A stretch of 64,000 nt of DNA from Rhizopus sp. PT2906. Lineage: Eukaryota > Mucoromycota > Mucoromycetes > Mucorales > Rhizopodaceae. Each line of letters starts with the position of its first letter. The first letter of the stretch is position 1. Shown piece after piece: positions 23,671-36,954 of the stretch. Location of the stretch: NCBI GenBank assembly GCA_025529335.1, contig JAMYHX010000153.1:1-64000 (forward strand), in the 5' to 3' direction. The position numbers and the translations under genes were made by a program. The notes beneath the pieces were generated by a model. That model ran no database searches. It had not been told where the DNA came from and saw only the letters and a program-made list of their open reading frames with translations.

Positions 23671-25667
23671 TTGAATAGATTTAATTGATGAAGATACTTT
23701 AAAAAATTCTCGAAATAACCTCATCCTTTTATACCTTTTTCCAATCTTCATCTTTCAACGCTCTCAGCTTTCTTTCTACACACACAATGAGTGTTTGTAC
23801 AAGGGAAACTGATTGAGTAGATACTCTTTTCCATACGTTTTACATACATTTAGTTCAGATGATCGAATGAAAGATGGCTTGTACGCTTTCTGTTGCATAA
23901 AGAGCAATGGACATAAACTGTGTACTCCATGACGAGGAAACATTGCACAAAATTATCCGCATAATATGGGGTGGTTTGTGTACATTTGTGGATATATGTG
24001 GTCGATGCGGACTGCGCGAAATAAAAGGTTCTCCTTGCTGCATCTCACTTGGATATTTATAGTACAACCAACCTCTTTGAATAGAAAAAGTAAAAAGAAA
24101 GAAAAAAAGAAAACAAGAGTAAACTATATAAAAGTGGCAGTCTATTTGTTCTCACTATCGTTCATTTGACCGAGAACAAACTTGACAGATGTGTTCTTAT
24201 TTGATAAGATATCAGTGCTCTTAATGTTTTTGTTATTAGCAGATGCTTTTCTCATCCCTCCACTTTCCTAATGTTGTAGTGTCATATGTGGGAAACCAAC
24301 ATATGTATTTCGCACCCCTTATGCGTTCACTAGGAAACAAAAAAGGGAAGCGTCATACCTTTTGACTTGATCGTATTCTTCTTTACCTTGGACAAAAAAA
24401 CTCATGATTTATTTGCTGTAACCTCATCTGTGTATAACGAACTTGTCTTTTGTATCGCGTATTTACTCACTCGTAGGTGAATTGTGTAAGCAGCTATAAT
24501 GTTGGCAGAGCCTTTGAATGATTAATTCAAATTGCTCTAGCCATTAAAGGATTCTTTACTCTGATCAGTCCCTGAATTGTGGCATTCGACCCTCACTTAA
24601 AATAAATTCCGTATTTGTGTAATGTTCCCAGTGACACCTGGAGTGAACGGACTTTCTTGCAGGTGCACCATTGAACACCATAAAAAAATTAAATTGCTTG
24701 GGCAACAAGGGATAAATAATTCCTCAAGACACAAGAATAAAAAAAAAAAAAAAAAAAAAAAAAAAGAGAGGGAGAGAGGGAGAGAGAAAGAGGGACAAGT
24801 AACAGAGATAAAGAAATCCAAGGGCCTTTGATGAAGCACTGATGAAAGAGTTCATTATACGAAATATGGGGGAACAGCTTATTACGTGAAATGCAAAGTA
24901 TAGTACTGAAGCGTCGAATGATTCATGGACGCAATGTATTGAATTACAGCAAATTTATCTAAATCTAGGATAAAGGAGAGAGAAAAGGGTGACTGTAGCT
25001 TATTGTCAAGATAAAGTGATATACGTAGACGCGTATATCTCTACAAAGTAAGCAAAAAAAAAAACTGAAGAGAGACTCACGTTTAACGTTGAACGTTCAG
25101 GGTACACACAATATATACCAACAGGGGAGGTATCTTTATAATATGAAATAAATAAAATGTTGATCCAATTAAACTACAACACTCATAGCTTACTTTCCAT
25201 TTGTACATTATTAATAGAATGAATACAAAGTAAGCATGAAATTATAAGCGGATTGTTTTCATCAAACGAGTAAATAATAAGCTTTTCGTGAAATGACACA
25301 TTTATAAAAATTAAATAAAAGAAAGAAAAGTCATTCTTTATTGCTGTAGTTATTTATATAGGATCTGAGTATATACAATGTTTAACAAACTAGACCCATC
25401 TGTCAACATCATCCACGACTTATGATATCGTGTTCTTAAAGAATATCCTTAAAGAGTAGAATTAATTATGTATGCAAAGATATAATAAAAGTTATTTGTA
25501 TATGCACTATTATTCTACTACCAAAAAAAGATAAAGATATAAACAATGACCCTATAAACATATTATCTTCAGGATTTATATAAAAACACAGAGAGAACAA
25601 GTGTGAATATGCACAAATAAGGTAGTCCCGCTCCGATAAATTAAATGATAATAATAAAAAGAATAGA

Positions 25668-25699
<32 letters not shown>

Positions 25700-25947
25700 A
25701 AAGAGAGAGAGATCACAGAATAAACAAAAAGAGTATTTATCAGATAATATAAAGCAAATGATTATTATTCAATAATAATAAAAGATGCATGTAGATAGAA
25801 AGTGTTATATATATATATACACACACTTGATTTTCGGAAAGATGGATCCGACCCTTCTTTGTCTTTTATTATAATTAATTCATTTAATTTTTTATTTATC
25901 CTTTCTTTCTTCTTTTATCTCTCTTTTTTATATACAAAAAAAAACAC
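23671..25947. other. 2.3 kb gene-poor AT-rich gap
   Basis: Contains the HsbA-like promoter (up to about 23900), a long A tract followed by GA-rich DNA (24740-24795), another A tract (25671-25692) and a TA/CA microsatellite (25807-25827). No coding signal could be supported on either strand. A CT/T-rich run just before 25948 is probably the homeobox gene promoter. Confidence 0.5.
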
Positions 25948-26607
25948 ATGAGTTATTCAAATCAACAAAAGCTAAAGATCAAGTCGCATGAAGGTAAAAA
26001 GAGAACCATTACCTTTTTGAATGATTCATCATATTATGATTCATATAGCAAATAATCGACCTAAAAGAAAAAGAATTACACCAAATCAACTTGAAGTGTT
26101 AACAAGCATATTTGAACGTATAAAGACACCCAATTATCAATTAAGAGAAATGACAGCAAGAGAATTAAACATGACAAATCGTGAAGTTCAGGTAATATAC
26201 AAAGAATGTAAAGCCAAAAACTTTAATAACTTTTTTCTTTATCAAATAAGGTTTGGTTTCAAAATAGACGAGCCAAATTAAATCGTAAGAAGGCTCAAGA
26301 GAAAGAATATTTCTTTCATTGGTCATCCAATTATTCTAAAGAACACTATCAAGCAACACCAACAACAAGTGGTAATAATAGCAGTAGTAGTAGTAGTAGT
26401 AGTAGTACTAGCAATAGTAGCAACAGCAGTCAATCCAGTGTAACATCATCTATAGCATCAACACCAACCACTCTTTATTCACAAATACCTCCTCAAATGA
26501 GACCAATTGATATACTAGCACTTGCAGCAGAATATGTTCAAAACTGTGATGAAGAAAAGAGATTGGCTGAAGAAAGAAGAAAGAGCTGGAGACCTTGGGA
26601 TTCATAA
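25948..26607 (+). CDS. Homeobox transcription factor
   Basis: Three exons. Exon 1 encodes MSYSNQQKLKIKSHE. An intron (about 25994-26048) restores phase into ANNRPKRKRITPNQLEVLTS, the start of the homeodomain. The domain continues with FERIKTPNYQLREMTAREL and NMTNREVQ, and after a second intron ends with VWFQNRRAKLNRKKAQ, the recognition helix with the invariant W, F, N and R residues. A Ser/Thr/Asn-rich low-complexity region encoded by an AGT repeat (26382-26410) follows, then a short C-terminus DILALAAEYVQNCDEEKRLA ending RRKSWRPWDS. Nuclear DNA-binding protein; the targets are unknown. About 180 residues. Confidence 0.93.
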
Positions 26608-27249
26608 TATCTGTCAACTTCTCTTATGTAAATAACAACAACAACAACAACAAGATCAATCGTATACATACTTAACATATGTGTAAATAAAAAATTACTT
26701 TTTAAATTGAGAATTATAAGGATGATTGATTTCAATATTAGGCCGACGGAATCATAAAGATGATCAACATAAGAAAGTTGGAGGTATTGTTGGTTGAAGC
26801 TTTCGGACCCTTTCGCTAATACCGACAAAACAAAGCTGAACTTTGACCGCTACAAAGGGTCCCCTTTTTTTTTTATTGAATTCAACTATGCATCAATTAA
26901 TCTCTCTGTGAACGTCATTTTTTTTCCGTTCACGTCACAGAGACATTCATCCATCTTTGGAGCCTGACTCCTTGGATATCTATTTCTTAAAAAATCTAAA
27001 AGGCCTTTATATTTACTTTCTTTATTACAGCCAATGTATTCTTTAACATCATCCATGTTCAACATAATAAAGAGAGAGAGAGAGAGAAAAGAACAATGAT
27101 GTACCTTTAAATATATTTCTTTTTTTTTTTTTCAGTAGACTGTCTGAAGTCAGCTACGCACTTTTTGTACAACAATAAAGTTCAATGCGTAAAATAAAAA
27201 TAGATTAGGGCAATATTTTTTTGTCCTTCTTTTCATTTTCATACAAGCC
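26608..27249. other. Intergenic gap
   Basis: Has an ACA repeat (26634-26651, 3' UTR of the homeobox gene), a GA run (27074-27087) and T tracts. An inverted pair GTGAACGT / ACGTCAC near 26909 and 26933 could form a small hairpin. No gene is supported. Confidence 0.45.
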
Positions 27250-28651
27250 ATGGATAAAACTCCAAAAGTATCGGTTGCAAAAAGACTATGGAATTTATTG
27301 GTATAAATAATAGACTATAAAAGCCGGGACTAGGTCTCATACTATGCTTAGACAAAAAGAGTTACAGAGTCAAAATATACCATCGCTTACTGCACTTTAC
27401 TCACCCTATCAACCATTACATGTATCATTCTTGAAGCAATTATTGTCAACGCAGATTTAGAAATATACAATGATCTACAACGTGTGGATCCAAATATTAC
27501 CACTTATCCTTCTACATCCATTCACCTTGCCAGCACAGACACTGATAATGTGGCGTTGGGCTTAAGAAGACTTAAAAATGAAAATGTCTTTTTCATTTTG
27601 GTCTCGTTGTTTCAGCTTGTTTTGGGCTTGGATGCTGTAATAAGATTATATCATAACTCCTTCTTTGCCTATACTTATTACTCTTTCTTTTGACTAGGTG
27701 TTAAGGCAGAGTGTGATTCAACTGATAGCACATACAACAAATCAATTCTTGTCAACTGTATTTGCTTCTATTCAAGTTTTAGAAACATCCGAAAAGTAAG
27801 ATAGTTGTGCCTTAAAGACTCCATGGCTTACACATTACCTTAGAAATCAGATTGTGAACCAAAACATTTTGGATGCAATTGCCAACGCTACCGGAATACT
27901 CACAAGGATTCGTCTTTATTTCTTGATCGCGCTGCGGAACGGAATCGGATTGGTCGTAGTTATGGCACTGTTCTCCTTCATCTTTGTCTATTTATCTTAT
28001 CAACTGTTTAAACAGGTAAATGACCGGGATATATACTAGAATTTTATTGAATAACCCTTTTGTCTTTAGTTTGGTTGGAATACCTATAAAAGAATAGGCG
28101 CTGACATTCAACAACAAGAACGATTTAGACTAGCACAAATCTTTTTCATGTTTTTAAAACTAGATGCCTTCTTCCAACTTGTACTTTGCATATTCTACAC
28201 CGTCGTCATGTCTCAAGAACAATATTTTGCACTATGGAGCATTGATCGAAAGAAATTCGTGGGCTACATCATACACATTGTCCTTACTGCCTTGCTGATA
28301 CCAGCTTTACTTGTGGCAAGATACGGCGTCATTGCAGAGAATAGGACTGTGATGGTTGCATTTCAAGTTACGCAGATCATTGTCATAATGGATTTTATTC
28401 TTGTCCTCGTCGATAGTGCTGGCACTTGGATATTCTGGATCCTTGCTGTCTGCGTTGCCATCGCCTTGTGCGTAGTTACCATTGTCATTTCGTTTCTTGT
28501 GGCTAAAAATTTTGATAAGGGACTCAAGCCATATATGCAAAGACTGTTTGATTCAAATGAGGAAAATGACAAGCAGGATAAAGGAAACTTGCTTAGGAAT
28601 GAAGAATGGCTCATTGATGATGAAGACGATTATACCCCATCTCATAAATAA
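27250..28651 (+). CDS. UPF0658-type Golgi membrane protein
   Basis: Fungal multi-pass membrane protein of unknown function; the assignment to UPF0658 rests on recalled features of the family. Exon 1 encodes MDKTPKVSVAKRLWNLL. Membrane segments appear in LLTLSTITCIILEAIIVNAD, NVFFILVSLFQLVLGLDA, FFMFLKLDAFFQLVLCIFYT, IIHIVLTALLIPALLVARYG, FQVTQIIVIMDFILVLVD and IFWILAVCVAIALCVVTIVI. The segment FGWNTYKRIGADIQQQERFR, preceding a run of hydrophobics, is the family-like signature. The cytosolic tail is acidic (NEEWLIDDEDDYTPSHK). About five exons; the splice sites around 27797-27865 are uncertain. Length is about 400 residues. Confidence 0.7.
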
Positions 28652-29243
28652 CATTTTCCCTCCTTGAATACCGTATATAAAATAGGCAGTGCATTAGTCA
28701 CATATCTTCATAGAGTCCCATGCCTTTTTGTTATTTGTTGAATACCAGGAGTACGCTCAGAGAACAGATACAAAGCCTAATCATGGATACCACAGGAAAC
28801 AGAAAGAGCTGTGTACATTTCTGCGGAGCTCTCGAGTGGCTGTGGGGGTTATGAGCCACACTTATATTATTAACATACAATCGAGAGAGAGAGAGAGAGA
28901 GAGAAAGCGAGGAGCACAACAGCATTCCTATTAACTCATAGCGCGTCTGCCTGAAGAGTTGGTTTAACCTTAAAAGATTTTCTGAAATTTGCTAGCAGTG
29001 TGCCACTCCATGTTCATTGATCATCCAATCTGTACTTTGTGGCCATATGAATTCTTTAAGCGTGCAATTCACTCAAATTGGTATCTTAGTATTTGGATCT
29101 TACGCACAAAGAGCTTTGTCTAATCCCTCATTACTACCCAATCAGCATGATGATTGTGTGCTTATTGCGGGCATTTAAAAATAAACCCACCATCTTTGGA
29201 CACCCCAGCTCTCTTTCTTTTCTTCCACACAAACGTTTGAGCA
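28652..29243. other. Intergenic gap with GA microsatellite
   Basis: Holds the UPF0658-like 3' UTR, a (GA)n run at 28882-28903 and the promoter of the Cbp4 gene. Nothing else is recognisable. Confidence 0.5.
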
Positions 29244-29538
29244 ATGGCTAATGAATTTAAAGTACTCGTTTACATGACGGCCATTCTTGGCACTGGATAC
29301 GGTCTCATGAAGTACACAGTGCCTGACGAAGAGCAAATTAAAAAGGTTTATACAATTACCGTATGACAGGATAAAGACACACTCAAACCCATCTTAGCGT
29401 TTGGATCCAGCACTGCGTAGAGAATACGATAAAATCAAGGCGACCAATCGTGAAAAAGGACAACAAATGATGGACTTGATGCGTGAAGCTGCCGAAAGTG
29501 ACAAGCCAGCATGGGAAATTGCCAACCAAAGAAAATAA
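29244..29538 (+). CDS. CBP4: Cytochrome bc1 assembly factor Cbp4
   Basis: Small inner-membrane protein that stabilises newly made cytochrome b during complex III assembly. Exon 1 encodes MANEFKVLVYMTAILGTGYG then LMKYTVPDEEQIKK: one membrane segment followed by the conserved K/YTxPxxEQ stretch. A 52-nt intron leads to exon 2, RLDPALRREYDKIKATNREK, then a helical, charged tail DLMREAAESDKPAWEIANQR. About 80 residues, the same layout as yeast Cbp4 (TM, LxPELRxxYE-like block, SDxPxW block). Its stop lies 32 bp from that of the convergent CCDC47-like gene. Confidence 0.85.
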
Positions 29539-29570
29539 AGTATACGTATACCCTTGCTATGCTCTATTTA

Positions 29571-31036
29571 TTAAACCTTTCGTTTCTTTTGCTGCTTCTT
29601 CAATTGACGCAGACGTTCCTTTTCCTCCCATTTACGTTGTTCAGCTGGGCTCATCTTTTTGATTCTTTCCTCTTCAGCGCGTTTAGCCTCTGCTTTCTTA
29701 CGAGCTGCCTCTTCTGCCTTATCAGCTGCTAATCGCTTGGCGTACTCCTTACGCAGACTTTCACGGTTCTTGTTGACTTGGTTTCTAATCTACAATTCGA
29801 TCAGCATACACTTTGCATATTTTTTTTTATTTTTTTTTTGGGCACAGATGATAAACTTACATCGCTTGTCAACTTTAACTCGTTCAACACATCTGGAAGT
29901 TCACAGGCAAGCTCGACAAGAGGATCAAGAGTGTTGCTGTTGGACATTGAAAAAGAAAGCGAAATCATCAAAGCTTCATCATTCTCGTATCGGTAGGGCA
30001 CATCTGCAGGCAAACTTGAGATAACTAAATATTCGAGACGATCGGATGCATCGGAAATGAGTTTTCCTACATTGGTAGTGGATAGTATCAGATCAGCCAG
30101 CTTTTGTGATTCTGTGTAAACTGTCAATGATTCGGGGATGGCCTTGCTTGATCCAAGCTTGGCAACACGATTCTACAATAAATATAAGTCATCTTTTTTC
30201 TCTGCCTCTGGTTTTGTTTTGTTTTTTTTTTCTTTACCAAATCAAAGCGCTTCTTGCTTAATTCAGCTGATTCACTCTTCTTGATGACAGCAAATACGAA
30301 TTTTTCGGGTAATGCTTTGTCAAGCACCATCGATAATGTCTAATATTTTCCTGTCAATTTGTTTTGTGTATCGCAAAGAGTTGACATACCACACGATCAT
30401 TCACAGGCTTTGTTTGTCCAGCCATTGAAAGTACTTGTGTCGTGAAATAGGTCAGCATATCATTTCTAGGCTTCAACTAGGTATTGCTGCCAAATTAAGC
30501 ATTGTACTTTTTAATATGTGTGATATACCTTACCTTGAGCCACCAATGACCAAATTGTACATGGCGTCTGCCAGAGACATATAAAAGGTAGTCAGCAGGT
30601 CCATCCTTCATCAGCACTGATTTACCATCACCCACAAGGGCAAATTGAGACTGAAGGTACTCAAGTTGACCTCCTAACCATGTCTTGGCTTTCTTCAAGT
30701 TGGCTGATTTTCCTTGATACCAAGCAGCCGCGTATAAGAGAAAGGTGATGACAAGAATAATTTCCATCACAAAGTCATGGATCGTGAATGCTACATGTTT
30801 TGTTCATCAGACTTTTCATTTCGTAAATAATAAAAACTATTTAATTACTCACGTCGAATCATGACACTGTCAGAAGGAACTGTGTATATAAATGATGAGC
30901 ATTAGATTACACACACACACACATTTTGTATTCTATAGTTTTTACCTTCCATTGGCTTCTTTTCTACCGTGTTTTCTCCTTCTGCGACAACATAGGATAA
31001 CAAGGTTGTCAAGGTTACTATTAACAAGTTTGACAT
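29571..31036 (-). CDS. CCDC47-like ER membrane protein (DUF1682)
   Basis: The homolog CCDC47 is part of the PAT complex that chaperones multi-pass proteins at the ER translocon and binds calcium. A signal peptide (MSNLLIVTLTTLLSYVVAEG) leads the protein. A membrane segment MEIILVITFLLYAAAWYQGK precedes the domain ANLKKAKTWLGGQLEYLQSQ, DGPADYLLYVSGRRHVQFGH, LDKALPEKFVFAVIKK and YLVISSLPADVPYRYENDEA. The C-terminus is a highly charged coiled coil with KMSPAEQRKWEEKERLRQLK and ends QQKKRKV. At least six exons with introns of about 50-75 nt. Length near 390 residues, a little shorter than animal CCDC47. Confidence 0.85.
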
Positions 31037-31227
31037 GGCTTAAAGAAAAAAAAAAAAAAAAAAAAAGAGACAGAAAAAACCCACAGATGTGATGACAATG
31101 AGCGGTCATTAAAAAGAAAGAGTACACATCCCCACTTTAAAGAGAAAGAGGAAAGATTCTTTAATGTAAACAAAAATAAGAAAATATATATAAAATATAA
31201 ATAAGATGAGGTAGAAAGAGAGATTCT

Positions 31228-32820
31228 TTAAGCAAACTTGACATCAATGCCTGCTTCTCTGGCTAATGTGACAATTTGTGAGAACTTGACAGCCTTTTGG
31301 GCAGCAGTGTCTAAATCTTCAACAGCAAAGATACGAAGACCAGATTCAGCAATCAACTTTTTGGCTTCATCGACCTTTGTACCACGGAGACGGACGATCA
31401 AGGGAATCTTGAGGTCCAAGTCCTTGGCAGCAGAAACGATACCTTCAGCGATAACATCACAACGCATGATACCACCAAAGATATTGACGAATGCAGATGA
31501 AACATGAGGATCAGAGGTAATGATTTCAAAAGCAGCCTTGACAGCTTCAGGGGTAGCAGCACCACCGACATCCAAGAAGTTAGCGGGCTTACCACCGTGA
31601 AGTTGAATGATATCCATGGTAGCCATAGCAAGACCAGCACCATTGACTATGCTTTATTTTAGTCTCTCTATATACACACATACACACACACACAAAAACT
31701 TACCTAAACAACCAATGCTACCATCCAAACCGATGTAGTTCAAGTTGTACTTGGCAGCGGCAATTTCACGAGAATCTTCTTGAGTGAAATCACGAAGAGA
31801 AAAGACATCTTGTTGTCTGAAGCTGGCGTTATCGTCAAAGTTCAATTTGGCATCCATACAGAGAACTATATATAACGCGTTACCTTCTTTTTTCTCACGC
31901 TTTTAATTTTATTTCACCGCTTACCTTGGTGATCGCTGGATTCTGACAAAGGATTGATTTCGACTTGAGTGGCATCCTTTTCGTTGAAGAGCTTGAAGAG
32001 GTTTACAAAAGTGTCAGCAGCTTGTTCTTGACCTTGAGGAGTGAAACCCATCTTCTTGGCGAGACCCAAAGCGGCTTCCCTAGTAAGGCCAACCTTGTTG
32101 TCAACAGGGAGAGTGATGATAGCATCAGGGTTTTGAGCAGCAACAGTTTCGATATCGACACCACCTTGAGCAGAGGCAACGATAACGGGACCAGCAGACT
32201 TACGGTCCAATAAGATGGCAAAGTAATATTCATTACGGGCATACTTGCGTTCACAGATGTAGACAGCGTTACAGGGCTTTCCTTCAGCACCGGTCTGCTT
32301 CGTGATCAATCTGTGACCAAGCATGTTTTCAGCGAGCTCTCTAGCTTCTTCGGGTCTATAAAATTGATAAGCCGCGTTTCAATTGAAAAATTTTTACACA
32401 ACTTACGTATTGAAAGTCTTTACACCACCCTTATAGCCATTGTCAAAGGTACCCTTACCACGGCCACCAGCAAGGACTTGAGCTTTGATGACAAGATCAT
32501 CAGATCCTATCCAATATGTCAGATTTCTTTTTCTTTTTTAATAAAATGAGTTTTTTCTTTACCGAGTTTCTTTGCAATATCATAAGCCTCTTCAGGTGTC
32601 TTTGCAACTTCACCCTTGGGAGCGTTAATACCGTATTCTCTCAAAAGCTTAACAGACAAGTATTCGTGGATGTTAAGGAAACGCTTTTGTTGGTGTTGAA
32701 CGGGTTTACGAGCGACCTAATTATAAAAAATGTTAGCATCATTCATTGCTTCCAAAATGTTGGAATTACCAAAGAGGCACGCTGGGCGAAAGAGCTAGCA
32801 GCACGCAAGGATTTGAACAT
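31228..32820 (-). CDS. LSC2: Succinate-CoA ligase (ADP-forming) beta subunit
   Basis: TCA-cycle enzyme making ATP from succinyl-CoA; mitochondrial. The presequence MFKSLRAASSFAQRASL leads to RFLNIHEYLSVKLLREYGIN (family N-terminus), LVIKAQVLAGGRGKGTFDNG (ATP-grasp), YICERKYARNEYYFAILLDR, PVIVASAQGGVDIETVA and VEINPLSE. After an intron come NYIGLDGSIGCLVNGAGLAM, HGGKPANFLDVGG and VNIFGGIMRCDVIAEGIV. It ends AGIDVKFA. The NGAGLAM and GGIMRCD motifs sit at the CoA/phosphate site. About six exons. Complete, standard length near 430 residues. Confidence 0.95.
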
Positions 32821-33865
32821 GTTAAAGATGAAGGGGAGGAAAGGGAGATTGAGAACTTGTGAAAAAAGAAATCTTAAAAAAATTCACCCCTTCTCTCTCT
32901 CTTTCTCTCTCTTTCTTTCTTTCTTTCTTGGCCTATAATTTTTTTGGAACTCATCGACCAAACAAAAAGCGGGTAACAGCGGAAAACAAGACACATTCAA
33001 CGTCACAAGCCCGGGATGTCCCGTTGTCTTCACTTTATAAAGATCAATTGTAAAAAAAATTTTATGAAGTGTAAGTATATTATACATGTTTTTGTGTTTA
33101 TAGAAAAGAATAAGCACAAACACACACATGAGATATGGTTTGCATGGCTGAAATAGACTTGTTGTGTCCATGACCAGACGATGAGTTACACGTGATAGGC
33201 AGTAATGCACATATTAACAAAAAAACGTTACTAAGACGAAAATATCGGAGTATACTTTGTGGTTATAAAGAGAGAGAAAGAGAAAGCGTAATGAATATGT
33301 CTGTATGACACTAGAATCTATTTGAAAAGCACATGTTAATGAAAGGAAGGAGTAGTTGATCATAAGAAACATCATAATCAGCTTGTCGAATGATGTCTAT
33401 TTTACTTTAGACCCAATAGTGTACTCTATTGTGCTGGGTACAATGTAAATCAATACAACTAACTATTATCTCCCAGCCAAGGACAAGTGCCCCTGAAATT
33501 TTTAGGTTATTTCTCAGATATGTTTCTAATCATAGTTTATTGCTACAAGCATTAAGAAAAACCTCATTTTTATACATGATAAAGTATAATGAGTCGAGTA
33601 TAAATAAAGACTACATCTTGTTGATGAACAAGCCGTATCTGCCTATCGTTTGTCAACTTTATCTCTCATAAAGATACATGAGCTTTACGATATCCATGCT
33701 TGAACAAAACTATCTATTGTTTTACTATTAATACATCTTCCTTTCTTTGATTTGACAATAAAAAGTATATCACGCTTTATACACCTTGAATTAACAAGAC
33801 TGCAATGACCCATTCTGTAGATACACTCATCATACACTCTATCATGTTTCATCGCTTTTTACCGT

Positions 33866-33901
<36 letters not shown>

Positions 33902-34980
33902 CAGTGTCATTCAAGAACTTATACAAGTAAAACATACATTCAGTTTCAAACAGTTTGGGTCTATGTTTAAAAACATGATTCATTTCTACTCGTTTAAAAA
34001 TTTCAAAAGAAAAAAGAAAGAAAAAAAAAAGACAAGCATGAAGCTGATTTTCATTGCAGGGATGTCCAGTTTGTTTCTATAGTATTTTATATGAAAATCT
34101 AGGAGGGACAAAAGGGCTCAAAAACACATAAATATATGCATACACATGTACATCTTTAACTTGCTTTAATTTACATTCCATTAACTGATAAAGAAACAAT
34201 GATAGGTTTCACACATACAAAACAAATGGGATATCAAGTGAAACGACTTTCCCGAGCTTATCCTTAAAGATAACAAGATCAGATGATCATAAAAATAGAG
34301 TAGATAGTTTACGGTATCTATCTGCAATACTAGCTTCGTATCACTCCAAAAAAATAGGAGAAAAGTCAAAAATAGCCTCATAAATAAACTTGGCGTACAC
34401 ATCTGTGTGTAGTTTCTGATATTCATTTGGATCAGTTTAATTACTTTTGTAGAGAAACAAACAACAACTAAAACAATAATAGAACTAAATAACATGGGAT
34501 TAATTTACACATGACCAAAGATGTAAATTAAGGGAGAAATCTACATTTAAAAAAGAAGCTATATCTATGCAATGTCTGCTTCTTTGTATTGAAGTGGCGT
34601 ATGGTTTTTGGTATAAAACAATTTACAGGAGAAAAATGCTTGGTTGTGTTTAAAAGTGCCTGAGAGACATAGTGTTATAGATACGTAAACAATAAAGAAC
34701 AGCTACAGTGTCCAATGTTTATTATAGTTTGAGATTGAACAAATAAGAATACTTCTAAAGTATGATTGGTACCATACGAATACTGTTTACGGAAAGTGCA
34801 TTGACATTGACACAGACGTCATGACATGATGTGTAGCACATGACGACGTAGTCTTTACGTCTTTTTATATTTTATTTGTTAAATAAGAATCATTGACATC
34901 ATGTACAGTGAACGAATTTTATTAATGCAGAATATAGAAAAAAAAAGAGAAAGGAAAAAGGGAAAAAAGAGGATGCAAGG
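32821..34980. other. 2.2 kb gap with TA microsatellite
   Basis: Holds the LSC2 promoter at the left, CT-rich tracts, a (TA)n microsatellite at 33870-33901 and the 3' UTR of PFK-2/FBPase-2 at the right. Open frames such as 34181-34495 (minus) and 33429-33671 (plus) have the composition of random AT-rich DNA and no motif. No transposon relic was recognised. Confidence 0.45.
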
Positions 34981-36954
34981 TTAAAATTCTACAAATGAAT
35001 CTGTTTCTTCGACGTATTGCCATTTTTTCAATTCGGTACCGTATGGTTTTGGTCTAAGCTCATAGACACTAATTAAATGTAAGTGGCTATCACACCATTT
35101 GTAATCATCTTCACTTACGTATGAATAGGGACCATCATATGAGGCATTTCTTCTCTTGTCCAATCCAACAAGTAGCCCAAGAGAATACGCATGACAACTC
35201 GATGCGTGATGATCAGACATGACTGAGTCATTCTTTCTAGTTCAATGATCATAGGCTGAAGACGATGTATAACATCTATATAATAATTAAGTATGTGTAT
35301 GATCTACATAGGTTATACCATCATACCAATATAAGATTCTCCACCCATTCCGGGATATCGATAGAACAGTTTATTTGCCTGTCTTGCCCTGTACTCTTCT
35401 GGATATTTTTGCTGTATTTCTTCATAAGTCATGCCTTCACATATCTAAACATATATTCTTTTAATCGATCGCTCGTATGTGCTTTGTTTTCTGTTTACCC
35501 CTGAATTGATCTCGTTCAAGAATCGAATATGTTTTATATCATAATCATCTGGATCTAATGTCTCTGCAGTCTGCATGGATCGCTTGAGCATACTCGTCCA
35601 CACCATAAACTGTGAATTACAAAATTCAGCTGTCTTGGCTAATGCCTTTGCACTATCATACTTGTCTTCGTCCGCTTCTAGATCGTTTGCCTTTGCCGCA
35701 AGTTCACATGCAAACCTGATACGCTGTGTCTGAACAAACTTGGCCAGCGCCTTTGCAAATTTTCTACCCTTTGCTGACAGTGGCGCATCTCCACCGATCT
35801 TGCCTGTGACATTATCCTCACTTTCACCATGACGAGTCAAAAAGATTTGTCGCTCTATATAGACAGTTTAGTACTTGATTCTATCTTTAGTTTGCCTGGT
35901 TACCATTGAGATTAAAGTTCATGAGATAAAATATACACTGTCCGGAAAGATAGCCCGAGATATGATGAGCGATAACCTTTTTGCCCACATTGATTAATTT
36001 ACAAAATTGAATATCGTGTTCTTCTTCCCATTCACCCACGGGTTCGTATGCCTTTTCGTAGTTAGCAACTCGGGACCTAAAGTCAGCCAGTGCTTCCACA
36101 GGGTCCTTATTCTTGTAATCAGGGCCCGAAAGTTTCAAACGAAAATTACGTTCGAGCATCTAATAAATGAGTGTTGGTATAAAAATTTTTTTTTCCTAGT
36201 ATTCATAAATTACAGATTGATCTGTGCAGATCGATTCAATCAACAACACTCTGATCTCTGGCTCCTTTTCCAATCTGTCAATCAATAACTTTCGTCTTGC
36301 CAGTGTCGAGTTTGTCGCATCATGAATAGCGACTCGGCCGCCTTCCTTGAGCCAACCGATCAATTGTTCGAGTACGCTCATCGCAATTTCATCACGCATT
36401 CGCTTGTTGTCTTGATTGTTGGGATCAAAAAATTTGGCGGATTGATCGGATGTGTCACAGACACGGCGCATGTTGCCAACATTAAACACTCTGGTCTCGT
36501 ATTGAAGCCAGTTGAGATATCGCCGAAGTTTTTTTACTAAATAACTCTTTCCTCGAGCAGGCAATCCCACTTTAAGAATAAGTAAGTTTATATTGTTTGT
36601 TGTTATCATTGTATTTACCCATAATCACAACCAGTTTGCTATCTAACTGCTTTTCGGTTTTTAATTCTATTAAAGATAAGTAACATGGCTTTCAAATGAG
36701 AAAAATACAATACTTGGTGTAGTGATCGTATGAACAGCTCCGGGTACGTCTAAACCTATGGAATGTCTATTTCTGTATGCATTATCATCGACATTCAATC
36801 TTAGCCAATTCGAAACAGCAGATGCAATATTAGTATCTTGTTGTTCTTGAGGCGGTGAATTAGAAGGAGAGGCTAATAGAGGTAACACGCGTCTTGAGAT
36901 GGTATCGTCTTCTAAATCTTGTTCTTTGCTTACGACCGGTAACGTTTTTTTCAT
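34981..36954 (-). CDS. 6-phosphofructo-2-kinase / fructose-2,6-bisphosphatase
   Basis: Bifunctional enzyme setting the level of fructose 2,6-bisphosphate, the switch between glycolysis and gluconeogenesis. The kinase half has the P-loop MVGLPARGKSY, then NVGNMRRVCD, AIHDATNSTLARRKLL and CTDQSMLERNFRLKLSGPDY. The phosphatase half starts with RQIFLTRHGESEDNVTGKIG (phospho-His in RHGE) and has GGDAPLSAKGRKFAKAL, MVWTSMLKRSMQTAE, LNEINSGICEGMTYEEIQQK and CLIITHRVVMRILLGYLLD. Both active sites look intact, so a true bifunctional enzyme is likely. The N-terminal extension (SRRVLPLLASPSNSPP) is Ser/Pro-rich and could be regulatory. About nine exons; around 530 residues. Confidence 0.95.

Noticed and set aside
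24597..24839. Opposed open frames over the A/GA tract
   Set aside because: They are created by a homopolymer and GA repeat; no protein-like signal on either side.
27990..28060. Alternative continuous ORF across the UPF0658-like gene at 27854-28039
   Set aside because: The frame conserved in the following exon requires splicing here; the continuous ORF ends without joining the membrane core, though exact splice sites remain uncertain.
28921..29000. tRNA-like stretch GCGCGTCTGCC...AGTTGG
   Set aside because: No cloverleaf with acceptor and T arms could be formed; only a partial resemblance.
34181..34495. 104-codon minus-strand open frame
   Set aside because: Hydrophobic, AT-driven composition, no start context, no motif, no plausible adjoining exons.
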